A stretch of DNA of 56,091 nt from Methanoculleus sp. UBA208. Its GTDB lineage: Archaea > Halobacteriota > Methanomicrobia > Methanomicrobiales > Methanoculleaceae. The notes under the pieces are model-generated. The model ran no database searches. It was not told where the DNA came from and was given only the letters and a program-made list of their open reading frames with translations. Position 1 is the first letter of the stretch; each line of letters opens with the position of its first letter. Made by a program: the position numbers and the translations under genes. The stretch lies in assembly GCF_002498065.1 (NCBI RefSeq), contig NZ_DAFZ01000053.1, forward strand, positions 1 to 56,091. The letters run 5' to 3'. Positions 1 through 8,089 of the stretch are shown piece after piece.

Positions 1-329
1 GAGGGTTTCAACAGAGCCGAATATTGATATATTACCTGGAAGTCTTTTGATTGATTCGGGTTTACTGCCTCGATCAGTGATTTATTGCAGGTGATCCATA
101 CGATCCGGAATTCATCACAATAATATTTAACAAACTTTTGAAAGAGATATTTACTATTGTCAGAAAATTTTTGACCCAGGGGTCCGGAGAAGACTAAAAG
201 GTCATTGTCTTTAGGCCACACGAAGTCCATAGATTTAAAGACAATTCGTCGGAAGTTGCATAATGCCCATAATGGACGCGCAATTAAATTTCTTTCGAGA
301 AAACCGAACGCCCTTGTTCTATACGACAT
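1..329 (-). CDS. CDP-glycerol glycerophosphotransferase-like protein (N-terminal part, cut by window edge)
   Basis: An open frame begins at ATG 329 (GGGAG about 6 nt upstream) and runs off the left edge, giving about 109 residues. The section reading LLVFSGPLGQKFSDNSKYLF, followed by FRIVWITCN, resembles the entry region of TagB/TagF-type transferases, whose members read roughly 'FG..G..F.DN.RYLF' then 'VWI'. These enzymes move a phospho-alcohol from a CDP-activated donor to a growing surface polymer. It lies 29 nt after the alcohol dehydrogenase on the same strand, so it is probably the last visible gene of the phosphonate operon. I infer that its donor could be a CMP-activated phosphonate. 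The catalytic C-terminal half is outside the window, so the family call is moderate and the substrate is a guess. Confidence 0.6.
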   Translation of the reverse strand, partial: MSYRTRAFGFLERNLIARPLWALCNFRRIVFKSMDFVWPKDNDLLVFSGPLGQKFSDNSKYLFQKFVKYYCDEFRIVWITCNKSLIEAVNPNQSKDFQVIYQYSALLKP

Positions 330-358
330 AGTTTCTCCCGATATTATCCCCTTAACAA

Positions 359-1492
359 CTATAGACACTGAAAAGCGTCCCTGACAATGGTACACACATC
401 ACTTACGTTTGCTGGGCGCATGTTGTTATCAGCCCTTCCCGGCGTGAGCATATTGTGAACCAATGAAAGAATTTGTTCTTCCTTTAGCCCGTATGTTGAA
501 AAAAACCTTGGAACATTCAGGTTTAACAGTAACCTGTTCAGTGCATCTGCCAGCACTAGAGTGTCAGCATGCCCGAGACTCTGGGCAAGCTGTTTTAATC
601 GTCCATCATCAACCTCCGCATTATATTTTAGGATCTCCGGTAGGGCAAAACTGCATGCGATCCCGTGGGGAAGGTCAAATCCGAGGGTCAATGGGTACGA
701 TATCGAATGAGCTAGAGCTGTTCGAGTCTGGCTTATTGCCATCCCTGCCAGAAGGCTTGCACTCATCATTGCCGAACGGTTTGCCCGATCATGGGACCTG
801 TTCTTAAGTTCTGGCAGAGTTTTAAGTGATATCGCCAGCGACTGCGTTGCAAGACCAATACTTACTGGGTTTGCATTCTTGTTCCAGACCGATTCAAATG
901 CGTGGGAGATCGCATCTAAGCCCGAAGATATAGTGAGTGATTCGGGGAGGCAGAGTGTTAATGTTGGATCGAGAATTGCTTTTATGGGAAAGAGATCGTT
1001 GCCTGTTAGAGAGTGTTTCTTCCGCTCTCGAAAGTCCCAAACTGTCGCAAAAGGAGTCACTTCAGCTCCTGTTCCCGCAGTGGTTGGGATAGTTATAACC
1101 GGGAGAGCCCTCTCGTTTTCAAGGGACAAACCCGCTCTGAGATGACCAGATAGCGTCGCTTCTTCGGGTTGGGTGAGTATACGAGCGAGGGCTTTGGCCG
1201 TATCAAGACTGCTCCCTCCCCCCAACCCAATCAGGCAGTCAGGGTCGACGTGCCTCAAGCGTTCCGCAGTGTTATCGATTGCATCGATATCTGGGTTGGG
1301 TTGTACCGTATCGCAGACAGTAGCGAGCCTATCACCCAGCGCTCTTTTCATATGGGTCACGACCCCGCGTTTAGTAAACCCCGGCGTCGTAATCAAGGCA
1401 ATCCGCTGATAATTGATACCACTACTGGCCCTATCGAGGCCTTCGGGACAGAACTCAATATGAGTGGGGTTATAAAATGACCAGTTATCCAT
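359..1492 (-). CDS. Iron-containing alcohol dehydrogenase, phosphonoacetaldehyde reductase-like
   Basis: A 377-residue group III (iron-dependent) alcohol dehydrogenase of full family length. Visible motifs are the nucleotide-binding GLGGGSSLD near residue 90, the family signature PTTAGTGAEVTPFATVWD near 137-154, and the metal-binding segments AISHAFES, ALAHSISYPLT and LPHGIACSF. The start WSFYNPTHI and the AHSISYPLT..HG segment match the phosphonate-cluster branch (PhpC-like), which reduces phosphonoacetaldehyde to 2-hydroxyethylphosphonate with NAD(P)H. Its ATG overlaps the end of the decarboxylase gene by 8 nt, indicating translational coupling. Gene context is the main argument for the substrate; a generic alcohol dehydrogenase is the alternative. 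Confidence 0.8.
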   Translation of the reverse strand: MDNWSFYNPTHIEFCPEGLDRASSGINYQRIALITTPGFTKRGVVTHMKRALGDRLATVCDTVQPNPDIDAIDNTAERLRHVDPDCLIGLGGGSSLDTAKALARILTQPEEATLSGHLRAGLSLENERALPVITIPTTAGTGAEVTPFATVWDFRERKKHSLTGNDLFPIKAILDPTLTLCLPESLTISSGLDAISHAFESVWNKNANPVSIGLATQSLAISLKTLPELKNRSHDRANRSAMMSASLLAGMAISQTRTALAHSISYPLTLGFDLPHGIACSFALPEILKYNAEVDDGRLKQLAQSLGHADTLVLADALNRLLLNLNVPRFFSTYGLKEEQILSLVHNMLTPGRADNNMRPANVSDVCTIVRDAFQCL

Positions 1493-2639
1493 CTGATTCC
1501 TCCATTCTTACGACCCCTAAATTACCCATAAACGCGTCGCGGTTTTCCAGAGGAGTTGTTTTCGGTCGACCGAGATCCTTCCGGGAGCCTCTCTTGATCC
1601 TGACCTCAAGAAGCGCAGGGCCGTTGGCAAACCTGAGTTGGTTCATGAAATCTTTTATGCTGTCTGGTTCTGTTACCGAGCGCGCGTCCCGATAACCGCA
1701 CGCTTTCGCGATCTGAGGGATATCAATATTGAGCCCAACAGTTGGCTGGCCCCCAACCGAATCGTGCGCTCCGTTGTTGAATATGACATGGATCAAATTA
1801 TTCAGTCCTGATTGGCCTATCACAGCAAGAGCACCCATATGCATTATTGCAGCCCCATCCCCGTCAAAACAGATTACGCGCCGATCGTGTCTTCGTGCCG
1901 CAATTCCCATGGCGATAGAGGAGACGTGACCCATTGAACCAACAGTTAAGAAATCCTTTCCATGTCCTTCACCCCTCGCTTCCCGGTATTCGTAGAGTTC
2001 ACGTGAGAGTTTCCCGGTCGTGGAGACCACCAGATCTCCTGGTTCGAGAAGATCAACGATAATTTCCATGGCTTTTTCTCTCGTTATGCAGCATTGCGTT
2101 GTACTCTCTTTCTGCAACGAGTAGTGCGAAAAGAATCCTGATTTCACCACTAAAACAACAGGCATCATCCGCTTCCGCAGGACCTGACATGCCCGGACTA
2201 TCACCGATTCAGGCTCTTCTAAACTCCCATCGAGAACAAACCACGGCAACTGCAGTACGTCGAGCAACTCAGTCAAGATACGCCCTTGCTTTGAATGCTG
2301 TGGCTCGTCAGGTTTCCCGGGTTCACCACGCCATCCGATCATGATGAGCATCGGAATGCTATAGACCTCTGGATCCGCAAGTGATACCAGAGGGTTGATA
2401 GCGTTGCCCAGTCCGGAGTTTTGCATGTATACCAATGTGGGTTCTCCGGACGCCATGAACCAACCTGCCGCAAGGGCAATTGCATTTCCTTCGTTTGCGG
2501 CAATAACGTGCGCCTGCTCATCCACATGGTCAGTCACGTAAGCGCAAAAATTTTTCAATAACGAGTCAGGCACACCTGTAAAAAATGAGATACCCTGATC
2601 TCTAATCGTATCGAATACCCTTTTCGGTGAGATCATCAT
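1485..2639 (-). CDS. aepY: Phosphonopyruvate decarboxylase
   Basis: A thiamine-diphosphate enzyme of about 384 residues that decarboxylates phosphonopyruvate to phosphonoacetaldehyde. This drives the unfavourable PEP mutase equilibrium towards phosphonate. Visible features are an N-terminal PYR domain with the cofactor-activating Glu in AANEGNA, a STTGK segment in the middle, and the ThDP/Mg motif GDGAAIMHMG...NN near residues 260-292. ATG 2639 overlaps the PEP mutase stop as ATGA; a GTG six bases further upstream is also in frame but less likely. Sulfopyruvate decarboxylase of coenzyme M synthesis is related but usually has separate, shorter subunits; the neighbours here point to phosphonate synthesis. 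Confidence 0.88.
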   Translation of the reverse strand: MMISPKRVFDTIRDQGISFFTGVPDSLLKNFCAYVTDHVDEQAHVIAANEGNAIALAAGWFMASGEPTLVYMQNSGLGNAINPLVSLADPEVYSIPMLIMIGWRGEPGKPDEPQHSKQGRILTELLDVLQLPWFVLDGSLEEPESVIVRACQVLRKRMMPVVLVVKSGFFSHYSLQKESTTQCCITREKAMEIIVDLLEPGDLVVSTTGKLSRELYEYREARGEGHGKDFLTVGSMGHVSSIAMGIAARRHDRRVICFDGDGAAIMHMGALAVIGQSGLNNLIHVIFNNGAHDSVGGQPTVGLNIDIPQIAKACGYRDARSVTEPDSIKDFMNQLRFANGPALLEVRIKRGSRKDLGRPKTTPLENRDAFMGNLGVVRMEESDG

Positions 2640-3944
2640 TTGCACCCAGGGATCAGTTCGAGTGTCTCTTTGATTGGTATAAGCATCGAATCTACCTCAA
2701 GTGACCTCTGGTGGATTAAAATACTCTTTGCTGTCTCGACCATTGCAGGATATGCCGCCCGAATTAGATGGTTCGCGTAAATGACCACGTCTACGCCCGC
2801 TCCAATGAGCTCATCTTCTGTCACCGAGTTATAGGTTGTAGGGACAACAAATAGCGGAACTCTCCGAGAGAAGTTTTTATATTCCGCACAGAAGGCAAAA
2901 ATATCGTCAGGGGTCTTTGCTCTGCTATGGATGAGAATCCCGTCTGCACCAGCATCGATATACGCCCGAGCGCGTTTGAGTGCATCTTCCAGCCCTTTGT
3001 CCAAGATAAGACTCTCAATTCGTGCTATTATCATAAAGTCGTTAGTGACCTGAGCTTTCTTGCCTGCGCTGATTTTATTTGCGAAGTCCTCGATACTGTC
3101 TTGGTGCTGAACAACGTCGTTCCCTAGGAGGGAGTTCTTTTTCAGTCCGATCTTATCCTCAATTATCGCCGCTGAAACGCCGAGCCGCTCCAGTGTCCGG
3201 ACAAGTATATTGAAAATGTTCCGGTTTGCCCCCTGTATCGGCATCATAAACGATAGGCTTCGTTGTCACCTCGATCAGATCGTTCAGTGTAGAGACACGT
3301 GCTGAAACATCTACTGCTTCAATATCTGGCTTCCCTTTTGCAGTTGATTCGGTGAGGCTGCTCGCCCAGATTCCATCGAACTCTTTCTTTCCTTTTTCGG
3401 TATTGATGCCAATATTTTCTACGATTAATCCGGTTAAACCATTATGTGCCTCAAGTAGCCGTACAATGGGTTTAGCATCCAAAAGACGTCTTAGTTTATT
3501 TCGTCGGAGATCTGGCGTTGTACCGTTGTTTTTCAGTGCGTGATTTAATTGTGTTGATGAAATGCCTCGTGTATAAGGGATCTCAACAAGTTGCCCTCCC
3601 CATGTTGCTAATGTGTCAATTACTGCCTGCCGTACGTATTTCTGGACGCCTTCTTGCCAATCATCTCCATGGACAACATAGTCTGGGCGGTATTTTAGCA
3701 GATTTGGAACATAATCCAGTTGTTCCTGAGGGACAACCCGATCAACCCCTTTTAGACTTGCAACAACTTCCTTGCGCTGCGCGAAAGTCATATATGGTAG
3801 ACGTTTGTAACTGGCTATTGCAGCATCGGTTAGGACACCCACCGTGACCTTGCCGAGCTCTGCAGCTCGACGGATTACGTTCAAGTGGCCGGGGTGGATT
3901 ATATCTGCACTCATCCCGACGTAAACTATCTTATCGCCTGGCAT
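2636..3944 (-). pseudogene. pepM: Bifunctional cytidylyltransferase-phosphoenolpyruvate mutase, split by a one-base frameshift
   Basis: Two overlapping minus-strand frames (3944 to 3159 and 3247 to 2636) together encode one protein of about 435 residues. The N-terminal 135 residues form a TagD-like cytidylyltransferase (HPGH at residues 17-20; RGISSTQL near 125). The rest is PEP mutase, with EAHNGL, DADTGG and, in the second frame, EDKIGLKKNS, which fits the PEP mutase signature EDKX5NS. The frame breaks after GGKPEHFQYT. Removing one A from the pair at 3203-3204 restores ...FQYTVRTLERLGV..., the expected family sequence. The start ATG at 3944 has GGGAG 6-7 nt upstream. PEP mutase isomerises PEP to phosphonopyruvate; the fused domain probably activates a phosphonate with CTP. 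The break may be a real inactivating mutation or a sequencing error; the intact downstream genes favour error or a very recent event. Confidence 0.85.
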
Positions 3945-3992
3945 TCGTCTCCCTACATTTGTTTCCCTAATTATAGTAACATTCGAGTAAGC

Positions 3993-4002
3993 GAATATAT
4001 AT
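3993..4002 (-). promoter_or_regulatory. Likely TATA box for the phosphonate operon
   Basis: ATATATATTC on the minus strand, about 50 nt before the pepM ATG, within the 200-nt AT-rich gap between pepM and the FkbM gene. Spacing allows a transcript start near 3970 with a short leader carrying the GGGAG site. Inferred from sequence only. Confidence 0.5.
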
Positions 4003-4145
4003 GCCCGTCGAAAGTTATCAACTCTATGAGGTCCTTATATTTGCTTCAAGTTTGATTGGATAAAGTTGCATATAAATTGGTTATTCACAGGTGACGCCCA
4101 GGTTATACTATCGCATATTTATTTGATATCTGGGTTGACATGGCA

Positions 4146-4859
4146 CTAGTTCCCTCTCTCTAAGGGCACGCAATACAGGTCGTCGGGTGATAATTGCTCA
4201 ATGTTATAATCGTATTCAGAGAGGAGGTCCAAACACTCATCTAATAAATTGTCGTGTACTGATAGTACAATTTCCGGTCTGATCTCCGATAGGCAGATAT
4301 CAGCACCGTGCAGTGCTCTCACCTCCGCTCCCTCGACATCTATCTTCATGATGTCTGGTGAGATTCCGCTGTTCTGGATGAACATGTCAAGAGTGGTGCA
4401 CTCAACCTCGATGTTACCGTCGTCAGAAAACTTGCACATCGTATGTGCAGTCCCATCAAATCGAATGATTCCAGGTGCATCTGCTAGTGCTTTTTGTACG
4501 GGGGTAACATTGATACACTTGTTGATCGTGATATGTTCAATGAGCACTTGCATGTTTCCCGGCTCCGGCTCGAATGAGATCACCTTCCCGGCGTCGCCGA
4601 CAAGGGTGGATGCAAATAGTGTGTAATACCCAACGTTTGCGCCGATATCAAAGAACACCGCCCCCGCATTCAATCCACCCTGCAACCGTGTCGCAATATG
4701 CCGCTCATAGGCTCCAAATGCACAGGATGGGATGGAAGAAGTAAACTGCCATTTCTTTCCTCTGAGCACACCGAAAGGGATCCTAACCATACCGATCCCG
4801 AGTGCCTGCCCTGCCTGCATCACTGCAACTCCGGCGCGCTCCCGGATTTTTATGCTCAT
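4146..4859 (-). CDS. FkbM family methyltransferase
   Basis: A 237-residue SAM-dependent methyltransferase of the FkbM type. The SAM-binding loop FFDIGANVGYYTL lies near residues 67-80, EPEPGN follows near 96, and the family-typical MKIDVEGAEVRALHG lies near 163-178. FkbM proteins usually O-methylate sugars or polyketides; in a glycan cluster a sugar of the surface polymer is the natural target. Its ATG overlaps the stop of the epimerase gene as ATGA, so the two are translated together. Like the phosphonate genes, it is AT-richer than most of the window. Confidence 0.85.
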   Translation of the reverse strand: MSIKIRERAGVAVMQAGQALGIGMVRIPFGVLRGKKWQFTSSIPSCAFGAYERHIATRLQGGLNAGAVFFDIGANVGYYTLFASTLVGDAGKVISFEPEPGNMQVLIEHITINKCINVTPVQKALADAPGIIRFDGTAHTMCKFSDDGNIEVECTTLDMFIQNSGISPDIMKIDVEGAEVRALHGADICLSEIRPEIVLSVHDNLLDECLDLLSEYDYNIEQLSPDDLYCVPLERGN

Positions 4860-5962
4860 GTTCGTCCCCCTTCTGGGATAGAATCATCTACCAAGCCAAC
4901 GATCTCCACAATCTTCCTCCCCGTCGTCCCGTCCCCGTAGGGATTCTGCCAGGCCCGCTCCCTCGCCATCATGACCCGCACGCCTTCGACAATCGCCTCC
5001 GGGTCGGTCCCCACCAGGATATTCGCCCCGACGTCCACCGTCTCCGGCCGCTCCGTGTTCTCCCGGAGCGTCACGCAGGGCGTGTGAAGAATACACGCCT
5101 CCTCCTGGACGCCGCCGGAGTCGGTCAGGATCAGTCCTGCATGCTTCTCCAGCTGGAGGAAGGAGAGGTAGTCGAGAGGCTCGACGCAGCGGATGGAGCC
5201 GGCCCGTAAGCCGAACCGCTCCATCATCTTCCTGGTCCGGGGATGCATGGGATAGATCACCGGCATCGCGTAATCGGCCGCGATACGCTCAAGACCCTTG
5301 AGGATATTGCCGAGTCTTCTCGCGTCGTCGACGTTCTCCTGGCGGTGGGCGGTGACGAGGAAGTAGCCGCCCGGGCGGACCCCGAGTTCCGAGAGAGGAT
5401 CTATTGTTTCTTCGCTGATCGAGAGGTTCTGGTAGAGCGCATCGACGACTGTGTTTCCGCAGACGAAGATCTTCCCGTCAGGTATGCCCTCATGCATCAG
5501 GTTCTGCCGCGACGCCTCCGTCGGCGCAAACAGGTAGTCCGAAGCGTGGTCCGCCAGGATGCGGTTGATCTCCTCCGGCATTCTCCGGTCATTGCTCCGC
5601 AGGCCGGCCTCGACGTGCCCGACATGGATATGGAGTTTCGCTGCGGCGAGCGCTCCCGCGAGCACCGTGTTGGTGTCCCCCTGGACCAGAACTGTGCGCG
5701 GCTCCTCGTCGATCAGGACCCGCTCGATCTGGCCGAGCATCTTTCCGGTCTGCTCCGCCTGCAGGCCCGACCCCACATTGAGGTTGTACCGCGCCTCCGG
5801 GAGATGCAGCTGCTCAAAGAAGATCCTGTCCATCGAGTAGGAGTAATGCTGGCCGGTATGAAGGATGAAGTAGTTATCTCCTCTCTTTTCGTATTCCCTG
5901 ATGATCGGAGACATCTTGATGATCTCAGGCCGGGTCCCGAGGATGATTGCAACGCCGCTCAT
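4856..5962 (-). CDS. wecB: UDP-N-acetylglucosamine 2-epimerase (non-hydrolysing)
   Basis: A 368-residue enzyme of full family length that interconverts UDP-GlcNAc and UDP-ManNAc, or a related uronate as in WbpI. Visible are the N-terminal ILGTRPEIIKMSP, HTGQHYS near residue 36, VEAGLRS...PEEINR near 118-133, and the UDP-binding DSGGVQEEA near 282. It starts the minus-strand pair with FkbM and is divergent from the glycosyltransferase at 6119. It could feed ManNAc or ManNAc-uronate into the surface glycan, given the UDP-HexNAc 6-dehydrogenase at 11453-12772. Sequence alone does not separate WecB from WbpI specificity. Confidence 0.9.
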   Translation of the reverse strand: MSGVAIILGTRPEIIKMSPIIREYEKRGDNYFILHTGQHYSYSMDRIFFEQLHLPEARYNLNVGSGLQAEQTGKMLGQIERVLIDEEPRTVLVQGDTNTVLAGALAAAKLHIHVGHVEAGLRSNDRRMPEEINRILADHASDYLFAPTEASRQNLMHEGIPDGKIFVCGNTVVDALYQNLSISEETIDPLSELGVRPGGYFLVTAHRQENVDDARRLGNILKGLERIAADYAMPVIYPMHPRTRKMMERFGLRAGSIRCVEPLDYLSFLQLEKHAGLILTDSGGVQEEACILHTPCVTLRENTERPETVDVGANILVGTDPEAIVEGVRVMMARERAWQNPYGDGTTGRKIVEIVGLVDDSIPEGGRT

Positions 5963-6012
5963 GGTTCACCTGCACGGTTTTGGTGCGGTATTCCATTCAT
6001 TGGTCCGGTGCC

Positions 6013-6019
6013 ATATATA
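6013..6019 (-). promoter_or_regulatory. TATA box for the wecB-FkbM pair
   Basis: TATATAT within the divergent intergenic region, about 50 nt before the epimerase ATG at 5962. Inferred from sequence and position. Confidence 0.4.
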
Positions 6020-6079
6020 GCGCTGTTGTTGCGATTATCCCGCCAGGGTCAGCAGCTCTTCGACTCCCATCTGGGAAGA

Positions 6080-6087
6080 CATATAAT
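6080..6087 (+). promoter_or_regulatory. TATA box for the glycosyltransferase pair
   Basis: CATATAAT about 32 nt before ATG 6119, followed by a GGAGAG ribosome-binding site close to the start. The placement predicts a short leader. Confidence 0.45.
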
Positions 6088-6118
6088 GAGCCTGATGTAA
6101 ATGTAGTTAGGAGAGCGA

Positions 6119-7288
6119 ATGGGGCTCAATATCTGCATACTTTCGGTCGATTTTCTCCCGAATGTCGGGGGGATCGCAGCACATGTCTACGAGCTTGCCA
6201 GGGCGCTCCGGGCTCTCGGGAACGACGTCACGATAGTTACGTTCCGCGATTCCCTCTTCGCTCCGGGAGAAGAGACGATCGACGGCCTCCACGTCGTCAG
6301 GGTCTACCTGCCTCGGAACACCGTGCTGCTGTATCCGGCATTTGCCCTGTTTGAATACTTCAGTGTACGGCGCATCATCAAGAGAAAGAAGATCGATCTC
6401 CTGCACTCGCATTACGTATTCCCTGACGGGTTCGTGTCGAGACTGCAGCCGGGGGTGCCCGGCATTGCGACCGAGCATACCTCTGGGTTCCTGGATCGCC
6501 TTGAGCGAGGAAGGATGCTAGGGCTGTACCGGTGGGTCTACAGCCGTATGGACCACATCATCACCCCCAGCGACGAACTTGCCGGGGCGGTCGGGTCGCT
6601 CGGGGTTCCCCGGCAAAAGATTACGTTCGTGTCAAATGGGGTGGATACGGATAAATTTTCGCCGGAGGTTCCGCCCAGGGACCTCCGGCAGCAGTACGCT
6701 CTCGCGGTGGGTACCCGGATCGTACTCTGTCCCCGGCGTCTCGAACCGAAGAACGGTGTCAAATACCTGATTGAAGCGGTTCCGGCGGTCCTCCGGCAAT
6801 GCCCGGACACCTGGTTCTTTGTCGTCGGGGGATCCTATCCCGACCAGCTGGCCCTGCTCCAGAAGAGGGCCCGTGAACTCGGGGTGCAGGATCACATCAT
6901 CTTTGCCGGGTCGGTTCCGAACGCCGAAATGCCCTCCTGGTATACGGCGGCGGACGTCGTGGTTCTCCCCTCCCTCAAGGAGGCGACCAGTATCGCGGGG
7001 CTTGAAGCGATGGCGTGCGGCAGGCCTCTGGTGGGGACAAATGTCGGGGGTATACCGCACCTCATTACCGACGGCAAGACCGGGGTCCTCGTCGAGCCAA
7101 GAGACCCTGATGGGCTCGCCGATGCACTGGTGCGTGCCCTGACTGACGATGCTGCGCGGAGAGAGATGGGGGTTGCGGCCCGCAAGAAGGCAGTGGACCA
7201 GTTCTCGTGGACCCGGATCGCCGGCACCGTGGAGAGCATCTACAGGAAAAGCCTCCAGGGCGTTGAGATTCGAGACAGGAAGTGGTGA
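6119..7288 (+). CDS. Glycosyltransferase family 4
   Basis: A 389-residue GT-B fold glycosyltransferase. The N-terminal acceptor domain has the typical LPNVGGIAAHVYELARAL near residues 14-31. The donor half has CPRRLEPKNGVKYL near 200 and the nucleotide-sugar motif PSLKEATSIAGLEAMACGRPLVG near 284-306, matching the GT4 E-x7-E pattern. It probably adds one sugar to a lipid-linked glycan at the cytoplasmic face of the membrane. The start is supported by AGGAGAG just upstream. It ends 4 nt before the next glycosyltransferase, forming a two-gene plus-strand operon. Donor and acceptor cannot be read from the sequence. Confidence 0.88.
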   Translation: MGLNICILSVDFLPNVGGIAAHVYELARALRALGNDVTIVTFRDSLFAPGEETIDGLHVVRVYLPRNTVLLYPAFALFEYFSVRRIIKRKKIDLLHSHYVFPDGFVSRLQPGVPGIATEHTSGFLDRLERGRMLGLYRWVYSRMDHIITPSDELAGAVGSLGVPRQKITFVSNGVDTDKFSPEVPPRDLRQQYALAVGTRIVLCPRRLEPKNGVKYLIEAVPAVLRQCPDTWFFVVGGSYPDQLALLQKRARELGVQDHIIFAGSVPNAEMPSWYTAADVVVLPSLKEATSIAGLEAMACGRPLVGTNVGGIPHLITDGKTGVLVEPRDPDGLADALVRALTDDAARREMGVAARKKAVDQFSWTRIAGTVESIYRKSLQGVEIRDRKW

Positions 7289-7292
7289 CAGC

Positions 7293-8057
7293 ATGGGGAT
7301 CTCAGCCTGCTTGATCACGAAAAACGAAGAAGAGGCTCTCGCCCGGTCACTTGAGATGATCTCGGCATACGTCGATGAGATCGTCATCGTCGACGGGCAG
7401 AGCGAGGATAATACGGCCGGCGTTGCCGAGAAGTACGGCGCCGTCCTGATCCAGAGGAAGTTCTCCGGCAGTTTTGCTATCGAGCGGAACTGCGGCATCG
7501 AGAGGGCGCGGAACGACTGGGTCTTCATCCTCGATCCCGACGAGACACTCGAGCCGGGGTTCCTAGAGGGCCTCCGAGGCCTTACATCCTCCCCGAAGTA
7601 CGACGCCTACTCGTTCCTCAGGCACGACGTCCTCCCGGACGGAACAGTCCTTGAAACACCGTGCGGACACCCGGAGATCCATGTCAGGCTTGCAAAGAGG
7701 GACAGGCTGCGGTATTACGGTGCGATCCACGAAAAAGCGGTCGTCAACGGAAAGATCAAGTTCGTCCCGAAGGCGATCTATCACCATCGCGGCTACTTCG
7801 AGGACTACCCGCGAGAGAAGAAGGAACGCTTCGAGGCGATCGGACGGAACGCGTCAGAAGACCTCCAGGGCATGAAGATATCCTCGCGAGCGCTGTTCGT
7901 GAGGAATGTGAAACTGGTCTTTCACTACTTCAGGAACATGCTCGTCGGGATGGAGCTCTACAGGAAGGGGCCGGCCGGCATCGTCCGGGCGATACGGTAT
8001 ACCTACAGTTTTGCGAGTTATGGGCTGAGGCAGTACGTCCGCCTGGGCCAGATCTGA
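7293..8057 (+). CDS. Glycosyltransferase family 2
   Basis: A 254-residue protein with the GT2 N-terminus ACLITKNEEEALARSLEMI and DEIVIVDGQSEDNT, then ERNCGIERARNDWVFILDPDE, which carries the DXD-like metal site. HHRGYFEDYPREKKERF and an amphipathic C-terminus follow. This subgroup resembles WaaE/KdtX-like transferases that act on surface glycans. ATG 7293 is chosen because the conserved domain begins directly there and it follows the upstream stop by 4 nt; the same frame is open back to 7149 but that part overlaps the preceding gene. It converges on asnB. Confidence 0.87.
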   Translation: MGISACLITKNEEEALARSLEMISAYVDEIVIVDGQSEDNTAGVAEKYGAVLIQRKFSGSFAIERNCGIERARNDWVFILDPDETLEPGFLEGLRGLTSSPKYDAYSFLRHDVLPDGTVLETPCGHPEIHVRLAKRDRLRYYGAIHEKAVVNGKIKFVPKAIYHHRGYFEDYPREKKERFEAIGRNASEDLQGMKISSRALFVRNVKLVFHYFRNMLVGMELYRKGPAGIVRAIRYTYSFASYGLRQYVRLGQI

Positions 8058-8089
8058 CCGGGGAGAGGCCCTCCTCCCCCGTGCCGGAG

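Noticed and set aside
1485..2639. Sulfopyruvate decarboxylase (coenzyme M synthesis)
   Set aside because: Related ThDP enzyme, but adjacency to PEP mutase and a phosphonoacetaldehyde-reductase-like gene favours phosphonopyruvate.
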